Source: Clostridium bowmanii (GTDB lineage Bacteria; Bacillota; Clostridia; Clostridiales; Clostridiaceae). Taken from it: a stretch of 64,000 bases of DNA. Below, piece after piece: positions 34,322 to 44,600 of the stretch. The position numbers were made by a program, and so were the translations under genes. The notes beneath the pieces are model-generated. The model was not told the DNA's origin and did not search any database. It saw only the letters and a program-made list of their open reading frames with translations. The stretch lies in contig NZ_JAHLDL010000018.1 in NCBI RefSeq assembly GCF_018861315.1, forward strand, positions 35,179 to 99,178, given 5' to 3'. How positions within the stretch are numbered: position 1 is the first letter of the stretch; every line of letters starts with the position of its first letter.

Positions 34322-35480
34322 TCTTAATCACCTCAATTGGTTCTAATTTTGACGAGCTTCTTGCTGGTATAAGAGCAGCTATTGAAGCAGAAAGTACTGC
34401 TATTGACCCTGATATTGCAATAAACTTATAATCTAAATAAAGTGGTATTATAGATGTTCCATCAGGATTCACAGCAAATTTGGTGAAAACCACCATAAGT
34501 GTAATTCCAAATATTATTCCAAGTAATGCGCCTGCAATACCTAGTAAAAGCCCCTCATACAAGAAAATTTTGCTAGCATCTCTATCTTTTATGCCCATAG
34601 CTTTAAGTATTCCAATTTGTTTGGATTTTTGAACTACTGTTACAGCAAGCACACTGGCAATACCAAGAGTTACCGAAATAAGTACAAAAACTTGTATCAT
34701 TAAGCTAGAAACACTTTGTCCATTAAGTCCACCAAGTAATTCCTCATTTTGAGCTTTCCAATTTTCAACTTTTAAATTATTATCCGCTAATTTTTCTTTT
34801 ACTATTATTGCAATTGCATCTGCTTTAAATACGTCTTTTGAACTTACTTGCATTTCTATAGAGGTTATTTTATTACTAAATCCGAATATATCTTGGGAAG
34901 TTTCAAGACTTGTTATAATCCATGATTTATTTATACCTGCTACTTTCAAATCATAAAAACCAGTTACTACTGATTCTTTAGTTTTTCCATTTGGCGTAAT
35001 GAGTGAAATCTTATCTCCAATGCTTAACTTCAGTTCTTCTTGTAAATTTTTCCCTACTAGTACTTCATATAAATTTTGAGGAGCCTTGCCTTTATAAATT
35101 TTCGACTTTATATTATATAAATCCATATCAGGCTCTAAATTTAAACCTCTTATAAGAATTGGAGCAGTTTTATCACTATACTTTATAAAAGCTGGTGAAT
35201 CTGCAGCAGCGGATATTTTTTTTATTCTACTATCTACTACTTTTATTTTAGCTATTTTTTCTGACCAGTTTTCTATAGTTTTATCATCTTTATTTGATGT
35301 AATAGTTATTTGTGAAGAATTTCCTATAGTTTTATCTATGAGACTCTTTTGCAGGCCTTGTATTAGCGAGCCTATAAAAATTTGTACCGATACTCCAATG
35401 GCTATGCCCGTAGCTATTAAAATAGTTTGTCCCTTGCTAGACTTCAAAAATCTTACAGCAATTTTAAATGGTAATTTCAT
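34314..35480 (-). CDS. ABC transporter permease (MacB/FtsX-like)
   Basis: A 388-residue permease: N-terminal helix (about 16-38, TILIATGIAIGVSVQIFIGS), a large extracytoplasmic MacB-PCD-like domain (about 45-255) and three C-terminal helices in the FtsX layout, with ASVLAVTVVQKSKQIGILKA and MGIKDRDASKIFLYEGLLLG near residues 280-320 and PARSSSKLEPIEVIKNG at the end. It pairs with the downstream ATPase. Its first 17 bases overlap the cobalamin-binding gene, implying translational coupling. The exported substrate is unknown. Confidence 0.93.
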   Translation of the reverse strand: MKLPFKIAVRFLKSSKGQTILIATGIAIGVSVQIFIGSLIQGLQKSLIDKTIGNSSQITITSNKDDKTIENWSEKIAKIKVVDSRIKKISAAADSPAFIKYSDKTAPILIRGLNLEPDMDLYNIKSKIYKGKAPQNLYEVLVGKNLQEELKLSIGDKISLITPNGKTKESVVTGFYDLKVAGINKSWIITSLETSQDIFGFSNKITSIEMQVSSKDVFKADAIAIIVKEKLADNNLKVENWKAQNEELLGGLNGQSVSSLMIQVFVLISVTLGIASVLAVTVVQKSKQIGILKAMGIKDRDASKIFLYEGLLLGIAGALLGIIFGITLMVVFTKFAVNPDGTSIIPLYLDYKFIAISGSIAVLSASIAALIPARSSSKLEPIEVIKNG

Positions 35481-36132
35481 TTTGATTCTCCTTTTGCAAT
35501 TTTTTTATGTCATCGAAATTATTTATAACCATATCTGCATTGCTATTTTTAAATGCTAGAGGATTATTTCTAAAAGCATGACCTCCTACTAGTATATTTA
35601 ATTTTTTATTACTAGACTTCCTTATTTTTTCAATTGTGGCTTTAGCTGCTACAAGATTGTAATAGCTTGTCACACTTATAGCTAAATACTTTGGATTTAC
35701 GTAATCAATGACTTTTAAAAACTCATTTTTAGGAGTGTTACTTCCCACAAAGATAGTTTCAAAACCGCATAGTGTAAAGAAATCTGAAATTATCCTGGCA
35801 CCTATCTCATGATGCTCTTCGACTGGGCAAATAACAACAACTTTTCCATAATTTTTACCTTTGTAAATTTTGTTTTTTTCCTTTATAACGTAAGGATAAC
35901 AACACTCAATAATAGTTCTAATTATTGAGCTCCTAACATGCTCTTTCCATATACACACCCCCCCCTGTTCAGTATCACATTTCATATTATTTAAGGATGG
36001 AGCTACTATATCAGTGTATAATGAAACAATATCAATTTTTTTCTCTTCTAACAAAGATAATATTAAATTCACTGCATTTTCTTTGTCCTCTAGTTCTAAT
36101 AAATTTACAAATTTATTATAAATACTTTCCAT
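35464..36132 (-). CDS. Stand-alone cobalamin-binding protein (CarH/corrinoid-protein-like fold)
   Basis: A 222-residue cytoplasmic protein: helical B12-binding_2-like N-terminal part (1-90), which includes a W62-K-E64-H65 segment resembling the EH motif of light-sensing CarH/LitR proteins, then a Rossmann B12-binding domain (about 95-215). The axial-ligand motif is E106-x-H108-x-x-G111 (usually DxHxxG), with SVTSYYN and LVGGHAF completing the corrinoid pocket. No DNA-binding domain or methyltransferase partner is present. It opens the operon with a MacB-like exporter and overlaps the permease gene. GAGGAG precedes ATG. A sensor role is inferred. Confidence 0.85.
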   Translation of the reverse strand: MESIYNKFVNLLELEDKENAVNLILSLLEEKKIDIVSLYTDIVAPSLNNMKCDTEQGGVCIWKEHVRSSIIRTIIECCYPYVIKEKNKIYKGKNYGKVVVICPVEEHHEIGARIISDFFTLCGFETIFVGSNTPKNEFLKVIDYVNPKYLAISVTSYYNLVAAKATIEKIRKSSNKKLNILVGGHAFRNNPLAFKNSNADMVINNFDDIKKLQKENQNEITI

Positions 36133-36252
36133 ACATTCTCCTCTCTCTGATAATTTTTTTCAACAAATAATTAATATTATCAAATCACATATATTACATG
36201 TTTATATATTAACACACTTTTTCAAAATTTTACATATCTTTAGAAAATGTTT

Positions 36253-36283
36253 TTTATAAATAGGTGCCACCCACGTGGCAAGT
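36253..36283 (-). promoter_or_regulatory. Promoter of the cobalamin/ABC operon with TGCCAC palindrome (copy 2)
   Basis: The palindrome TGCCACCCACGTGGCA is at 36265-36280. On the minus strand TTGCCA (36276-36281) and TATAAA (36253-36258) are 17 bases apart, about 120 bases before the start codon. Confidence 0.55.
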
Positions 36284-36311
36284 GACATCCATTTTTTAGT
36301 ACAAATCAAAT

Positions 36312-36351
36312 AAGAACTAGCAAAGTAGCGTTATACACTTTGCTAGTTCTC
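36312..36351. terminator. Terminator-type hairpin
   Basis: AGAACTAGCAAAGT pairs with ACTTTGCTAGTTCT across a 10-base loop. The T content after it is modest on both strands. It lies past the Nudix-like gene. Confidence 0.65.
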
Positions 36352-36405
36352 TGTATTATTCTAAGAAATATTATTTTATAAATCAATAATCAAAAAAGTT
36401 ATTAA

Positions 36406-36795
36406 CTATTTAGTACTTTTAAAAAAGTCTGATAATATCTCTTTCTCTCCACCAGAAAAATTATATATGTTAAGTTCTCTTTCAGTAATCCATTTAACTT
36501 GATTTATATCTTTGTGAGTAGTTATATAGTGTTTTACCTTTCCAGTGTAAACTAGCGAAGTATCTCCACTTTGCTCATCTAAAGTATATTCTTTAAATGG
36601 CATCATATCAAATATAGTACAATTTAAATCCTTATCTATTGTTTTAGTAATACATCTTTCTGTGGTCTCCTTACCTTTTATATCTTTGCCAAAAAGACTC
36701 CATACTATTGGTAATTTCTTTTTTCCCCTAGCAGCGATGAGCACACCATTAAAATCATCACAAATTATTATTGAACATTTCACAATTTGCCCCAT
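36406..36795 (-). CDS. Nudix-fold protein with a degenerate Nudix box
   Basis: A 129-residue protein. It has the Nudix topology: an N-terminal strand pair (VKCSIIICDDFNGVLIAARG), a loop-helix GKDIKGKETTERCITKTIDK at about residue 36 in the place of the Nudix box, and the terminal strand-helix TTHKDINQVKWITERELNIY. The box keeps GK and one Glu but lacks the REUxEExG metal ligands (CITKTIDKDL instead), so hydrolase activity is doubtful. GGGGG lies several bases before ATG. It is a single gene between two hairpins. Confidence 0.65.
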   Translation of the reverse strand: MGQIVKCSIIICDDFNGVLIAARGKKKLPIVWSLFGKDIKGKETTERCITKTIDKDLNCTIFDMMPFKEYTLDEQSGDTSLVYTGKVKHYITTHKDINQVKWITERELNIYNFSGGEKEILSDFFKSTK

Positions 36796-36975
36796 ATTAT
36801 TTCCCCCTCACAATATCATTTTCCTAATTTTTCTAAAAGTTTATATACCACATAAAAATATTATATGACACATTTATACAAATAACAAGTCAGAACTTTC
36901 TAGCCATTACATGTATACTATATTATTTTGTGTCAATAATTGTAATGTGTGTTCCAACGTGAAAGGAGTAGATTG

Positions 36976-37683
36976 ATGAAAAATAATATTGATTTATGCA
37001 ATAATGAAACTCTAGTAAAAGAATATATAGAAAGAGGAAAAGGGCTTTTTAATGATGGAGAGGTTGAAAAAGCATTCAAAGACTTCAATAAAGCCATTTT
37101 CTTAAATAATAAATATCCTGAAATTTATCTTGTCAAATGTCAAGCTCATATTGAAATGTATGAAGTGGAGGAGGCAGAAAAATGCATAAAAACGTACCTA
37201 AAGTTACTTCCGGGTGACCCAAAAGGTTACTGGAAGTTAATTGATATTCACGATTTAACTGGTGACTTTGATAAATGCGTTTACTATTGTGAAAAGCTTC
37301 TTGAAAGTGATGAATCAAATTGCACAGTATATTTTAAAAAAGCAGAGTTCTTAACTCTTCTTAATGATTTTACAAAAGCTTTAGCCTGCTATGATAATTG
37401 CCTAAAACTAATTCCTGATTTTTATGATGCACTATGCGGTAAAGCTAGCGCGCTACTCTCACTACATAGTAAAAAAGAAGCCCTTAAAATATATACTAAA
37501 GCCATTGAGGTTGATATGAGTAAAAGTGCTGCTTATTTTGGAAAGTCTGAAGTATATATGGCTTTGGGAAATATCATAACTGCATTGAGATTTGCAGAAA
37601 AAGCCTACGAAATAGAACCTGATAATGAATGGTATAAATGTCACTATACAGTTTTAAAAAATATGAATATAGGCACTAAATAG
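36976..37683 (+). CDS. Tetratricopeptide-repeat protein
   Basis: A 235-residue soluble protein made of about six TPR helices pairs, for example GLFNDGEVEKAFKDFNKAIF (near residue 20), FTKALACYDNCLKLIPDFYD and KKEALKIYTKAIEVDMSKSA. No signal or catalytic domain is present; it is a likely protein-interaction adaptor. AAGGAG lies eight bases before ATG at 36976, the preferred start. A perfect terminator follows at once. Confidence 0.9.
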   Translation: MKNNIDLCNNETLVKEYIERGKGLFNDGEVEKAFKDFNKAIFLNNKYPEIYLVKCQAHIEMYEVEEAEKCIKTYLKLLPGDPKGYWKLIDIHDLTGDFDKCVYYCEKLLESDESNCTVYFKKAEFLTLLNDFTKALACYDNCLKLIPDFYDALCGKASALLSLHSKKEALKIYTKAIEVDMSKSAAYFGKSEVYMALGNIITALRFAEKAYEIEPDNEWYKCHYTVLKNMNIGTK

Positions 37684-37718
37684 TAAAATGCTCCAGCTTA
37701 TAAAGCTGGAGCATTTTA
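37684..37718. terminator. Bidirectional terminator
   Basis: AAAATGCTCCAGCTT pairs perfectly with AAGCTGGAGCATTTT, between convergent genes. Confidence 0.9.
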
Positions 37719-38156
37719 CTATTTGCATGTTCTCATTATTTTTTGTATTTTCCTTAAATGATTGTCATAGTCGGCTACAACAGCCTCTACTTCTTTCATT
37801 AGATCAGGATCTAACCCCTTATTTTCTTTTATAAACTTTTCTCCTTGGGTTATCCCCATTTCTATAGCAGCTGTAGCATTCTCACACACTTCCAAATCAG
37901 TGTTTACAGATATAAGCTTAATTTTCTCGAAAAAGTCCGCCATGGTACCCATTATTCCGAGAGTATCCGCAGCATTTCCACCTAATTTTTCTATCCTATT
38001 TGTAACTGCTTCTTCATGTCTTTTAAAGGATTCTATGATCTTTACTAACTCATTTTTTACCTCTGGATTTTTAGCTTTACGAAGATAATCTTTAAATGTA
38101 GTGCCTCCCATGTGTATTCCTTTTAAGAATTTGTTCATTTCTTTTACATCATTCAT
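37719..38156 (-). CDS. DUF2383 four-helix-bundle (ferritin-like) protein
   Basis: A 145-residue all-helical protein. LKGIHMGGTTFKDYLRKAKN near residue 11, ESFKRHEEAVTNRIEKLGGN near residue 42 and CENATAAIEMGITQGEKFIK near 91 follow the PA2169/DUF2383 pattern, whose Glu and His residues suggest a diiron-type bundle; the function is not known. GAGGTGAG precedes ATG. In Clostridium such genes are often expressed in sporulation, but nothing here shows it. Confidence 0.8.
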   Translation of the reverse strand: MNDVKEMNKFLKGIHMGGTTFKDYLRKAKNPEVKNELVKIIESFKRHEEAVTNRIEKLGGNAADTLGIMGTMADFFEKIKLISVNTDLEVCENATAAIEMGITQGEKFIKENKGLDPDLMKEVEAVVADYDNHLRKIQKIMRTCK

Positions 38157-38220
38157 AATCTCACCTCAGTTTATTGTGAGCATTAATTAATTTCATTATT
38201 CATATTTATATTATGCACTA

Positions 38221-41200
38221 TTAGTCCTTCATCTCAAATAATCCAAATATCTCTTCCTCAGTTAAAGCTGCAAACCCTTCTCCACTTGATAGTTCATCTC
38301 CCATAAGCGAGGATATAAGCTTTTTCTTTTCTTCTTGAAGCGACAAAATCTTTTCCTCAATGGTGCCCTTAGCTATAATTTTCACAACTTCTACCACATG
38401 TTTTTGACCAATTCTATGCGCTCTATCTGTTGCCTGTTCTTCTACTGCTGGATTCCACCATGGATCAAAATGAACTACTACATCCGCAGAGGTTAAATTC
38501 AGACCTGTTCCTCCAGCCTTTAAACTTATTAAAAACACAGAACTTTCGCCACCATTAAAGGATTTTACTAAATTCATTCTCTTTTCTGAAGGTATAGATC
38601 CATCCAAGTAACTAAAGGATATTTTCTCTCCCCTAAGTCTCTTTTGTATATTCTTAAGAACAGAGGTAAATTGAGAGAAAACAAGCACTCTATGCCCTTC
38701 TTCTATACTCTTTTGAAGTAGTTCCACTAGTGCTTCTATTTTTGCACTTCCACCACTATAATCATTCATAAGCACTGTGGGGTCAAGACATAATTGTCTT
38801 AGCTTTGTTATATAAGATAGTATTTCTATTTTACTATTTTTAAACTCATCATTTTTCACCTTATTTTCAATAAGCTCCATTGCATGGTTTGCATAAGTTT
38901 TATAAACTTTTTTTTGTTCCTGCTCTAAATTCACTATTAATTGTTTCTCTATTTTATCAGGTAACTCCTTTAAAACATCTTTTTTTCTTCTTCTCAGAAT
39001 AAAAGGTTTTATAAGCTTGTTTAAATCCTCTAATATCTCCGGACACTCCTTTAATTTTTTATGATATCTTACACTGAATCTCTTTTCATCATATAAGTAT
39101 CCGGGCATTATAAAATCGAATATAGACCATAAATCCATAAGAGAATTTTCTATTGGTGTACCAGATAGTGCAAATTTTGTCTTCGCCACTATCTCTTTAA
39201 CAGCTATGGCATTTTGAGATTTCGGATTTTTTATATTTTGAGCTTCATCTAAAATGCAATAATCAAATTCTACTACCTTATACCTTTCGCTATCCCTCTT
39301 TAATAAATTATAAGTAGTTATAATCACATCATAATTTTCTAGATTATTTATTATTTCTTCTCTCTCTTCTTTTATCCCATTAACCGCTGCTACCTTTAGC
39401 CTAGGTGCAAACTTTTCAAACTCGCTTATCCAATTGTATATTAGGGAGGTTGGTGCTACAATCAAAGTCTTCTTCTCCTTACTCGCTAATATAAAAGTAA
39501 TAGCTTGAATGGTTTTACCAAGACCCATTTCATCTCCTAAAATTCCTCCAAACCCTAAATACTCTAAGGTTTTAAACCAATTATATCCAACCTTTTGGTA
39601 TTCCCTCAATTGCCCCTTTAAATCCACTGGCTCTTTGAAGTTCAATTTTTCTATATTCTTAAGCTTATCTTTTATTTCTTTTAGCTCTTTTTTACCTTTT
39701 ATATATCTAATTTTATTTTCTTCTAAATATCCATCTAAAAAAATGCCCTTACTTTTTGATATTTCTATATGATTATTTTCAATATGAGATGGAGTCATAA
39801 CATCAAGGAGCTTTAAGAATTTATTAAGTTCTAATTCCTCCAAATCAAGGTATTCACCATTTTTTAGCTTATAATATTTAAGACTGTTTCTAAAGGCCCT
39901 TAATATATTTATAGTTTCTTGCGGTTTAATATCTCCTATCTTAAAGTCCATTTCAAAGTAATTATATTTTCCACTTTTAATATCTCCACTAATGCCCTTA
40001 ATCCCTAGTGATTTTATACCTTTAAAGTTATCAGAGTAATACACCTCTCCTATATCTTGAAGTTTTACTATCTCACTTTTAAAAAATTTGAATATGTAAT
40101 CCTCTCCCTTTGTGAAATAGAACTTGTTCTTTATGTCCTCAAAGCCTAAGGATTTAAGTATTGAAGTGACTTGAGCTTCTTTTTTAGATTCTCGATATAT
40201 GATTTTTTCATTGCAATCCTCAAACACATTAAACTCAAAATTTCCGTACTTTACCTTTAATGTTAGGGTAATATTCTTCCCTTCCTTATCAAAATAGAAA
40301 TTAAATCCACACTTACCTATTACAATTTTATCTTTTATAGACTTGGATAAAGTAACACTCGGTGATAAAAAATTAAGATCTGGAATTAGCCTTCTTAATA
40401 TGTTCTCCTCCTCAAGGCTTGTCATAGTTACTACCCTTGCCTCATTAAAAACTTGAAGATAAGGATTTATTTTATAGCAAAACTCATAGTCAGGAAGATA
40501 TATATTGCTTCCATACAAAAAAGCATCATTCTTAGAGCCTAGGGCCACAGGCATTCCGTTTGTTGACTTAAGCACATAACTATTTTTTATTAGCTTCAAA
40601 TCAAAATCTAGCGCAGGAGCCTCATATAAAATTTCTGCGTCTATAGGTCTGGAAAAAAAACCTTCATTTAAGTAGACTCTATGCTTAGTTATAACTTCAA
40701 AAAATTCTCTTGTTAAATATTTGGGAATATTAATATTTTTCCCGTCTATATATAGCTCTTCTCTTCTGTTAACGTACCTTTGACTTGACTCCATTGTCTT
40801 TAACATTTCAATAAAATCCATAAGTCTTTTATCTTTAGTAGATAGCCTTTGATTTTCAATATTAAAATTATAATTTTTGCTATAGTTTATAGGAATTTTA
40901 TTATAATAGGCTAATAAAAAATGATTGATGTCCTTTAAAATATAAAGGTTGCTAGATGTCATAGAGCTTAATCCTATTTTAAATTCAGCTGTAAGAACGT
41001 TAGTCCATTGATTTTTATTTATGTAAACTTCAATTTTAATTTCGTCCTTATACTTTTCGTCCCCTAATAGCATAGATAGTACATTACTACTATTTTTAAC
41101 TATACCAGGGTTTATGCCATCCTCGTCTCTTAAAAGGGGATGCTTAGCTAAATCCTCTACCGCACTATAAAAGGTTGCCACTAAATGTTTGCAACAATAA

Positions 41201-41472
41201 TTTTCTTTTTTAAACTCATTATTCTCAAAATCTGCACAACTACAAGCAGTAGTAAAAATACTCCTTCTCACAGTATCCATCTCAATTTTCGTGTGATATT
41301 CATTAAAAAGTTTTTCTGAAATAACATTACCCTCTATACATATTAATTTATCTTCATTCGTAATGTCTACAGAAGAAACCAAATCATTATTAAGGACCCT
41401 TTGACCACTAGCATGATTTTTTCCACTGGTTCCTTCATTAAATATTTGTAATACCATATCTTCGTTCAACAT
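38221..41472 (-). CDS. SNF2-family DEAD/DEAH-box ATPase with N-terminal SWIM zinc finger
   Basis: A 1083-residue protein. A SWIM finger lies at about residues 66-94 (CSCADFENN...NYCCKHLVATFY, CxC then CxH). The middle (100-620) is the large bacterial SNF2-associated region. The SNF2 motor follows: motif I GDEMGLGKTIQ (Lys653), DYCILDEAQNIKNP (motif II DEAQ), LSGTPIENSLMDLW, and the C-terminal helicase half with SLKAGGTGLNLTSADVVVHF and EQATDRAHRIGQ (motifs V-VI) near 1015. It is a double-stranded DNA translocase by family; target unknown. It is a single gene; only a poor ribosome binding site (AGGGAGAAA) precedes ATG. Confidence 0.95.
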   Translation of the reverse strand: MLNEDMVLQIFNEGTSGKNHASGQRVLNNDLVSSVDITNEDKLICIEGNVISEKLFNEYHTKIEMDTVRRSIFTTACSCADFENNEFKKENYCCKHLVATFYSAVEDLAKHPLLRDEDGINPGIVKNSSNVLSMLLGDEKYKDEIKIEVYINKNQWTNVLTAEFKIGLSSMTSSNLYILKDINHFLLAYYNKIPINYSKNYNFNIENQRLSTKDKRLMDFIEMLKTMESSQRYVNRREELYIDGKNINIPKYLTREFFEVITKHRVYLNEGFFSRPIDAEILYEAPALDFDLKLIKNSYVLKSTNGMPVALGSKNDAFLYGSNIYLPDYEFCYKINPYLQVFNEARVVTMTSLEEENILRRLIPDLNFLSPSVTLSKSIKDKIVIGKCGFNFYFDKEGKNITLTLKVKYGNFEFNVFEDCNEKIIYRESKKEAQVTSILKSLGFEDIKNKFYFTKGEDYIFKFFKSEIVKLQDIGEVYYSDNFKGIKSLGIKGISGDIKSGKYNYFEMDFKIGDIKPQETINILRAFRNSLKYYKLKNGEYLDLEELELNKFLKLLDVMTPSHIENNHIEISKSKGIFLDGYLEENKIRYIKGKKELKEIKDKLKNIEKLNFKEPVDLKGQLREYQKVGYNWFKTLEYLGFGGILGDEMGLGKTIQAITFILASKEKKTLIVAPTSLIYNWISEFEKFAPRLKVAAVNGIKEEREEIINNLENYDVIITTYNLLKRDSERYKVVEFDYCILDEAQNIKNPKSQNAIAVKEIVAKTKFALSGTPIENSLMDLWSIFDFIMPGYLYDEKRFSVRYHKKLKECPEILEDLNKLIKPFILRRRKKDVLKELPDKIEKQLIVNLEQEQKKVYKTYANHAMELIENKVKNDEFKNSKIEILSYITKLRQLCLDPTVLMNDYSGGSAKIEALVELLQKSIEEGHRVLVFSQFTSVLKNIQKRLRGEKISFSYLDGSIPSEKRMNLVKSFNGGESSVFLISLKAGGTGLNLTSADVVVHFDPWWNPAVEEQATDRAHRIGQKHVVEVVKIIAKGTIEEKILSLQEEKKKLISSLMGDELSSGEGFAALTEEEIFGLFEMKD

Positions 41473-41647
41473 ATTTTCTCCCTAGTATTTAAATTTTATA
41501 ATGCTTGAATTTAATAATCCTTTAATTATAACATAAAAAAAGAAAGAACATAAAACTTACGTTCTATATTCTTTCCTAAATCACTATTAGAACTGAAATC
41601 ATCTAAATAAACCATTTTTAAATATTATAAATATTATAAATGATATA

Positions 41648-44600
41648 TTACAACATTCCTACTAATAGCTGCCCCAAGGTATTTACAAAATTCAAATCTT
41701 CAAATTTAAACTCTTTAATTTTAATAGGAACAGTTAAATAAAGTATTCCACGAACAACTCCTGATTTAATTATAGGAATAGCTAAAACAGAATTCCAATT
41801 CGGCATTCCAGTTACTAAATCATAGTCTATTATAGAGTCCCAATCGATTATGCATATAGCTTGCTTATCTTTAATTACAGACTTTATTATATTTCCACTA
41901 TACCCTTTAACTGAAGTCCAATTTTCCTTGAAAATTTTCCTCCCAAACTTTTCAGAAATTTCGTTTTCATTAACAATAAAAAACATACCATTTTGTGCCT
42001 CAGTGGTTTCAATTATTCTTCCAAGTGCATTGAATATTTTGGTTTCTAAATCTGACTCCGCCTTAATAATTTCAATTAGCTCTACCATAGCTAGTACATT
42101 TCTTGAATCTTGAACTACATTTCCTGATACTATTCCAGAGAGTTTATTAGTACCCTTGACCTTACCTGAAAACTTGTCTTCCCAAATTTGGCATCTATTT
42201 TTACCCCTTGCCTTAGCCACATATAATGCTTGGTCAGCTTTTTCTACCAATTCTTGTTTCCATTTTCCATGACTAGGATAAGTGGCAATACCCATGCTTA
42301 TTGTTAACTCCCTTTTAGACCCCAATATTTTTTTATTTTCAATGTTTTGTCTTATCCTTTCCGCAATTCCACTTGCTATATTCACATCAGTTCCAGGTAA
42401 GATGACTATAAATTCTTCCCCCCCATAACGTCCACATACATCTATCTTTCTAATTGAGTCCATAACTATTTTGCTAACATCTTGCAATACCTGATCTCCT
42501 GTTTGATGACCAAATCTGTCGTTGACTCCTTTAAAATTATCTAAATCAAACATGATTATAGAAAATACTCCCGCAGCTCCACTCGCCTTTTCTACATTAT
42601 CTGACAGTGCTTCCTCTAGAAAACGTCTTGTGAGTGTCCCAGTTAGTTTGTCGATAGAAGAACTGATTTTAAGTAAATAGTTTTCCATAATAAAACTTAT
42701 AAATGAGGTTAAGTCTAAGCATTTATCCAAACTCACTTCATTAAAATTATTTAATACTCTTTCAGATTCCATATACAGATAGCCTTTTATATTTTCTAGC
42801 TTAAATGTTTCATATACTCTTTTAACTGCCCCTTTAGGGCTTTCCATATAACAATGACCCTTCCTTACAATGGGTATACACATTATAGATTTTATACCAC
42901 TTGGCATAAATCTTAATTCTACATTTTTTGTGCTATTAAACGCATCGCTGACTAATACAGAATTCTTAGTTTCCCGTGCTCTTTGTAAAATCAATCTTAT
43001 GTCCCCTATATCATGATTTCCATCACTAGAAGCAACAACTGAGCATTCATTATCATTTGACTCAGAAATAATTAAGCTCCTAGTAGATAACACCATACTT
43101 GAAATAAGTTTTGTAATGACGTCCAATGTTTGAAGTGGATCCTCACACATATTAGTAATTATATCGTTTATATTGTGAATGCCCTCTGGTAAAATAGAAC
43201 TATATATTTTTTGAGCGGACTCAATAAAACTTTTATTATTTATTACTTCGGTAAATGCACCATAATTAAATAGAATTGCTAAATCCTCATTGTTTGAAAT
43301 GAGAATTTTTTCCTCTACCAAATGGGAAGTTTTATTATGTGCATTGGTCTTACTCATACCCTTAATCATGTTAAAAGGCTTCATCATATTATAAGCATTA
43401 ATATAATTTATCCTTAACCGCTTTGGCAATTGTAGTGTACAATCTTTAATTATCTCACAAGCTTCAAAGTAATAGTTTACTGCATAAAAATAATCTTGCT
43501 GAGTAAAATAATAGTCTCCAATAGCACTACATATCCTCCATTGAAAAAACTTATTCTTGACCTTTTTAGATAAATCCAAGGCCAACATTAAGCTGTCTAT
43601 ACTCCTTTTATCACTATATATGAGTCCTTCTAAATATAATCTTTTAATATTCACCACTTCAACTAAAATATCTTCACTTTTAAAGGAGTGGGTTTCAAAT
43701 AAATCAGTAGCTTCATGCACATATCCGTTTTCATACAACGCAATACAAATTTCGTATAGTGCATTGGCTTTATTTACTTTATTCTTATGTTCATGAATTA
43801 CTAACTTTATATTTTGGATACTCTCAGTTACATCCTCTACTCTTTCCAATCTATTAATCTCTAATATAAAGAATAATAATCTGCTATTATTATCTTGTGT
43901 TGTACCATTATTATTATATATATCTAGGGCTTTTTTAATTAAATCGTAGGCCTGCTCAATGTTTCCTATGCCATAATAAAGTTCTGCTCCCATTTGATAA
44001 TATATAGAAATATCTTTACCTTGAATGGGATATTGTTCTAACTCCTTTTGTGCTAATAGGTAATATTCATGAGCCTCCTTGTTATTTCCCATTTTTAAAG
44101 AAACATAGGAAATATAATTGTAGATATAAAATATATTACTTTCAAATTCCATGTTTTTTGACTTTTCTAATACATCTTTAAAATATTTTAGTGCTGCATT
44201 ATAATCAAACTTATCACAATAACAAGTTGCTAAATTAACTAAAGCAATTAACTCTAGGTCCATAATATTATTTTCCTGGCAAATTACTAATAGTTTATTA
44301 TAATAGCCAATAGCGGTTTCATTTTCTTGATAATGATCTCCATAAATTACTCCAAGATTATTTAAACAACGGCTCATGCCTTCGGGGTAATTTATTTCTT
44401 CAAAATACACAAGTCCTTTCCTATAGCAGTCTAGGGCTTCACTCACTCTGGAAGTTTCCTTATACATAATCCCAAGATTATTGTACATTAATCCTTTATA
44501 CTTTATATAATCATTACCACATTCTTCTATACATTTAGTACATATTTCATAAACCTTATCATACTCTTGTTTTGCAGTATATATGTTGGCAAGAATCCTT

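Noticed and set aside
36263..36283. TGGCAC/TTGC elements of the TGCCAC palindrome read as a sigma-54 promoter
   Set aside because: On neither strand are TGGCAC and TTGC at the required five-base spacing; sigma-A-like -10 hexamers fit copies 1 and 2 better.
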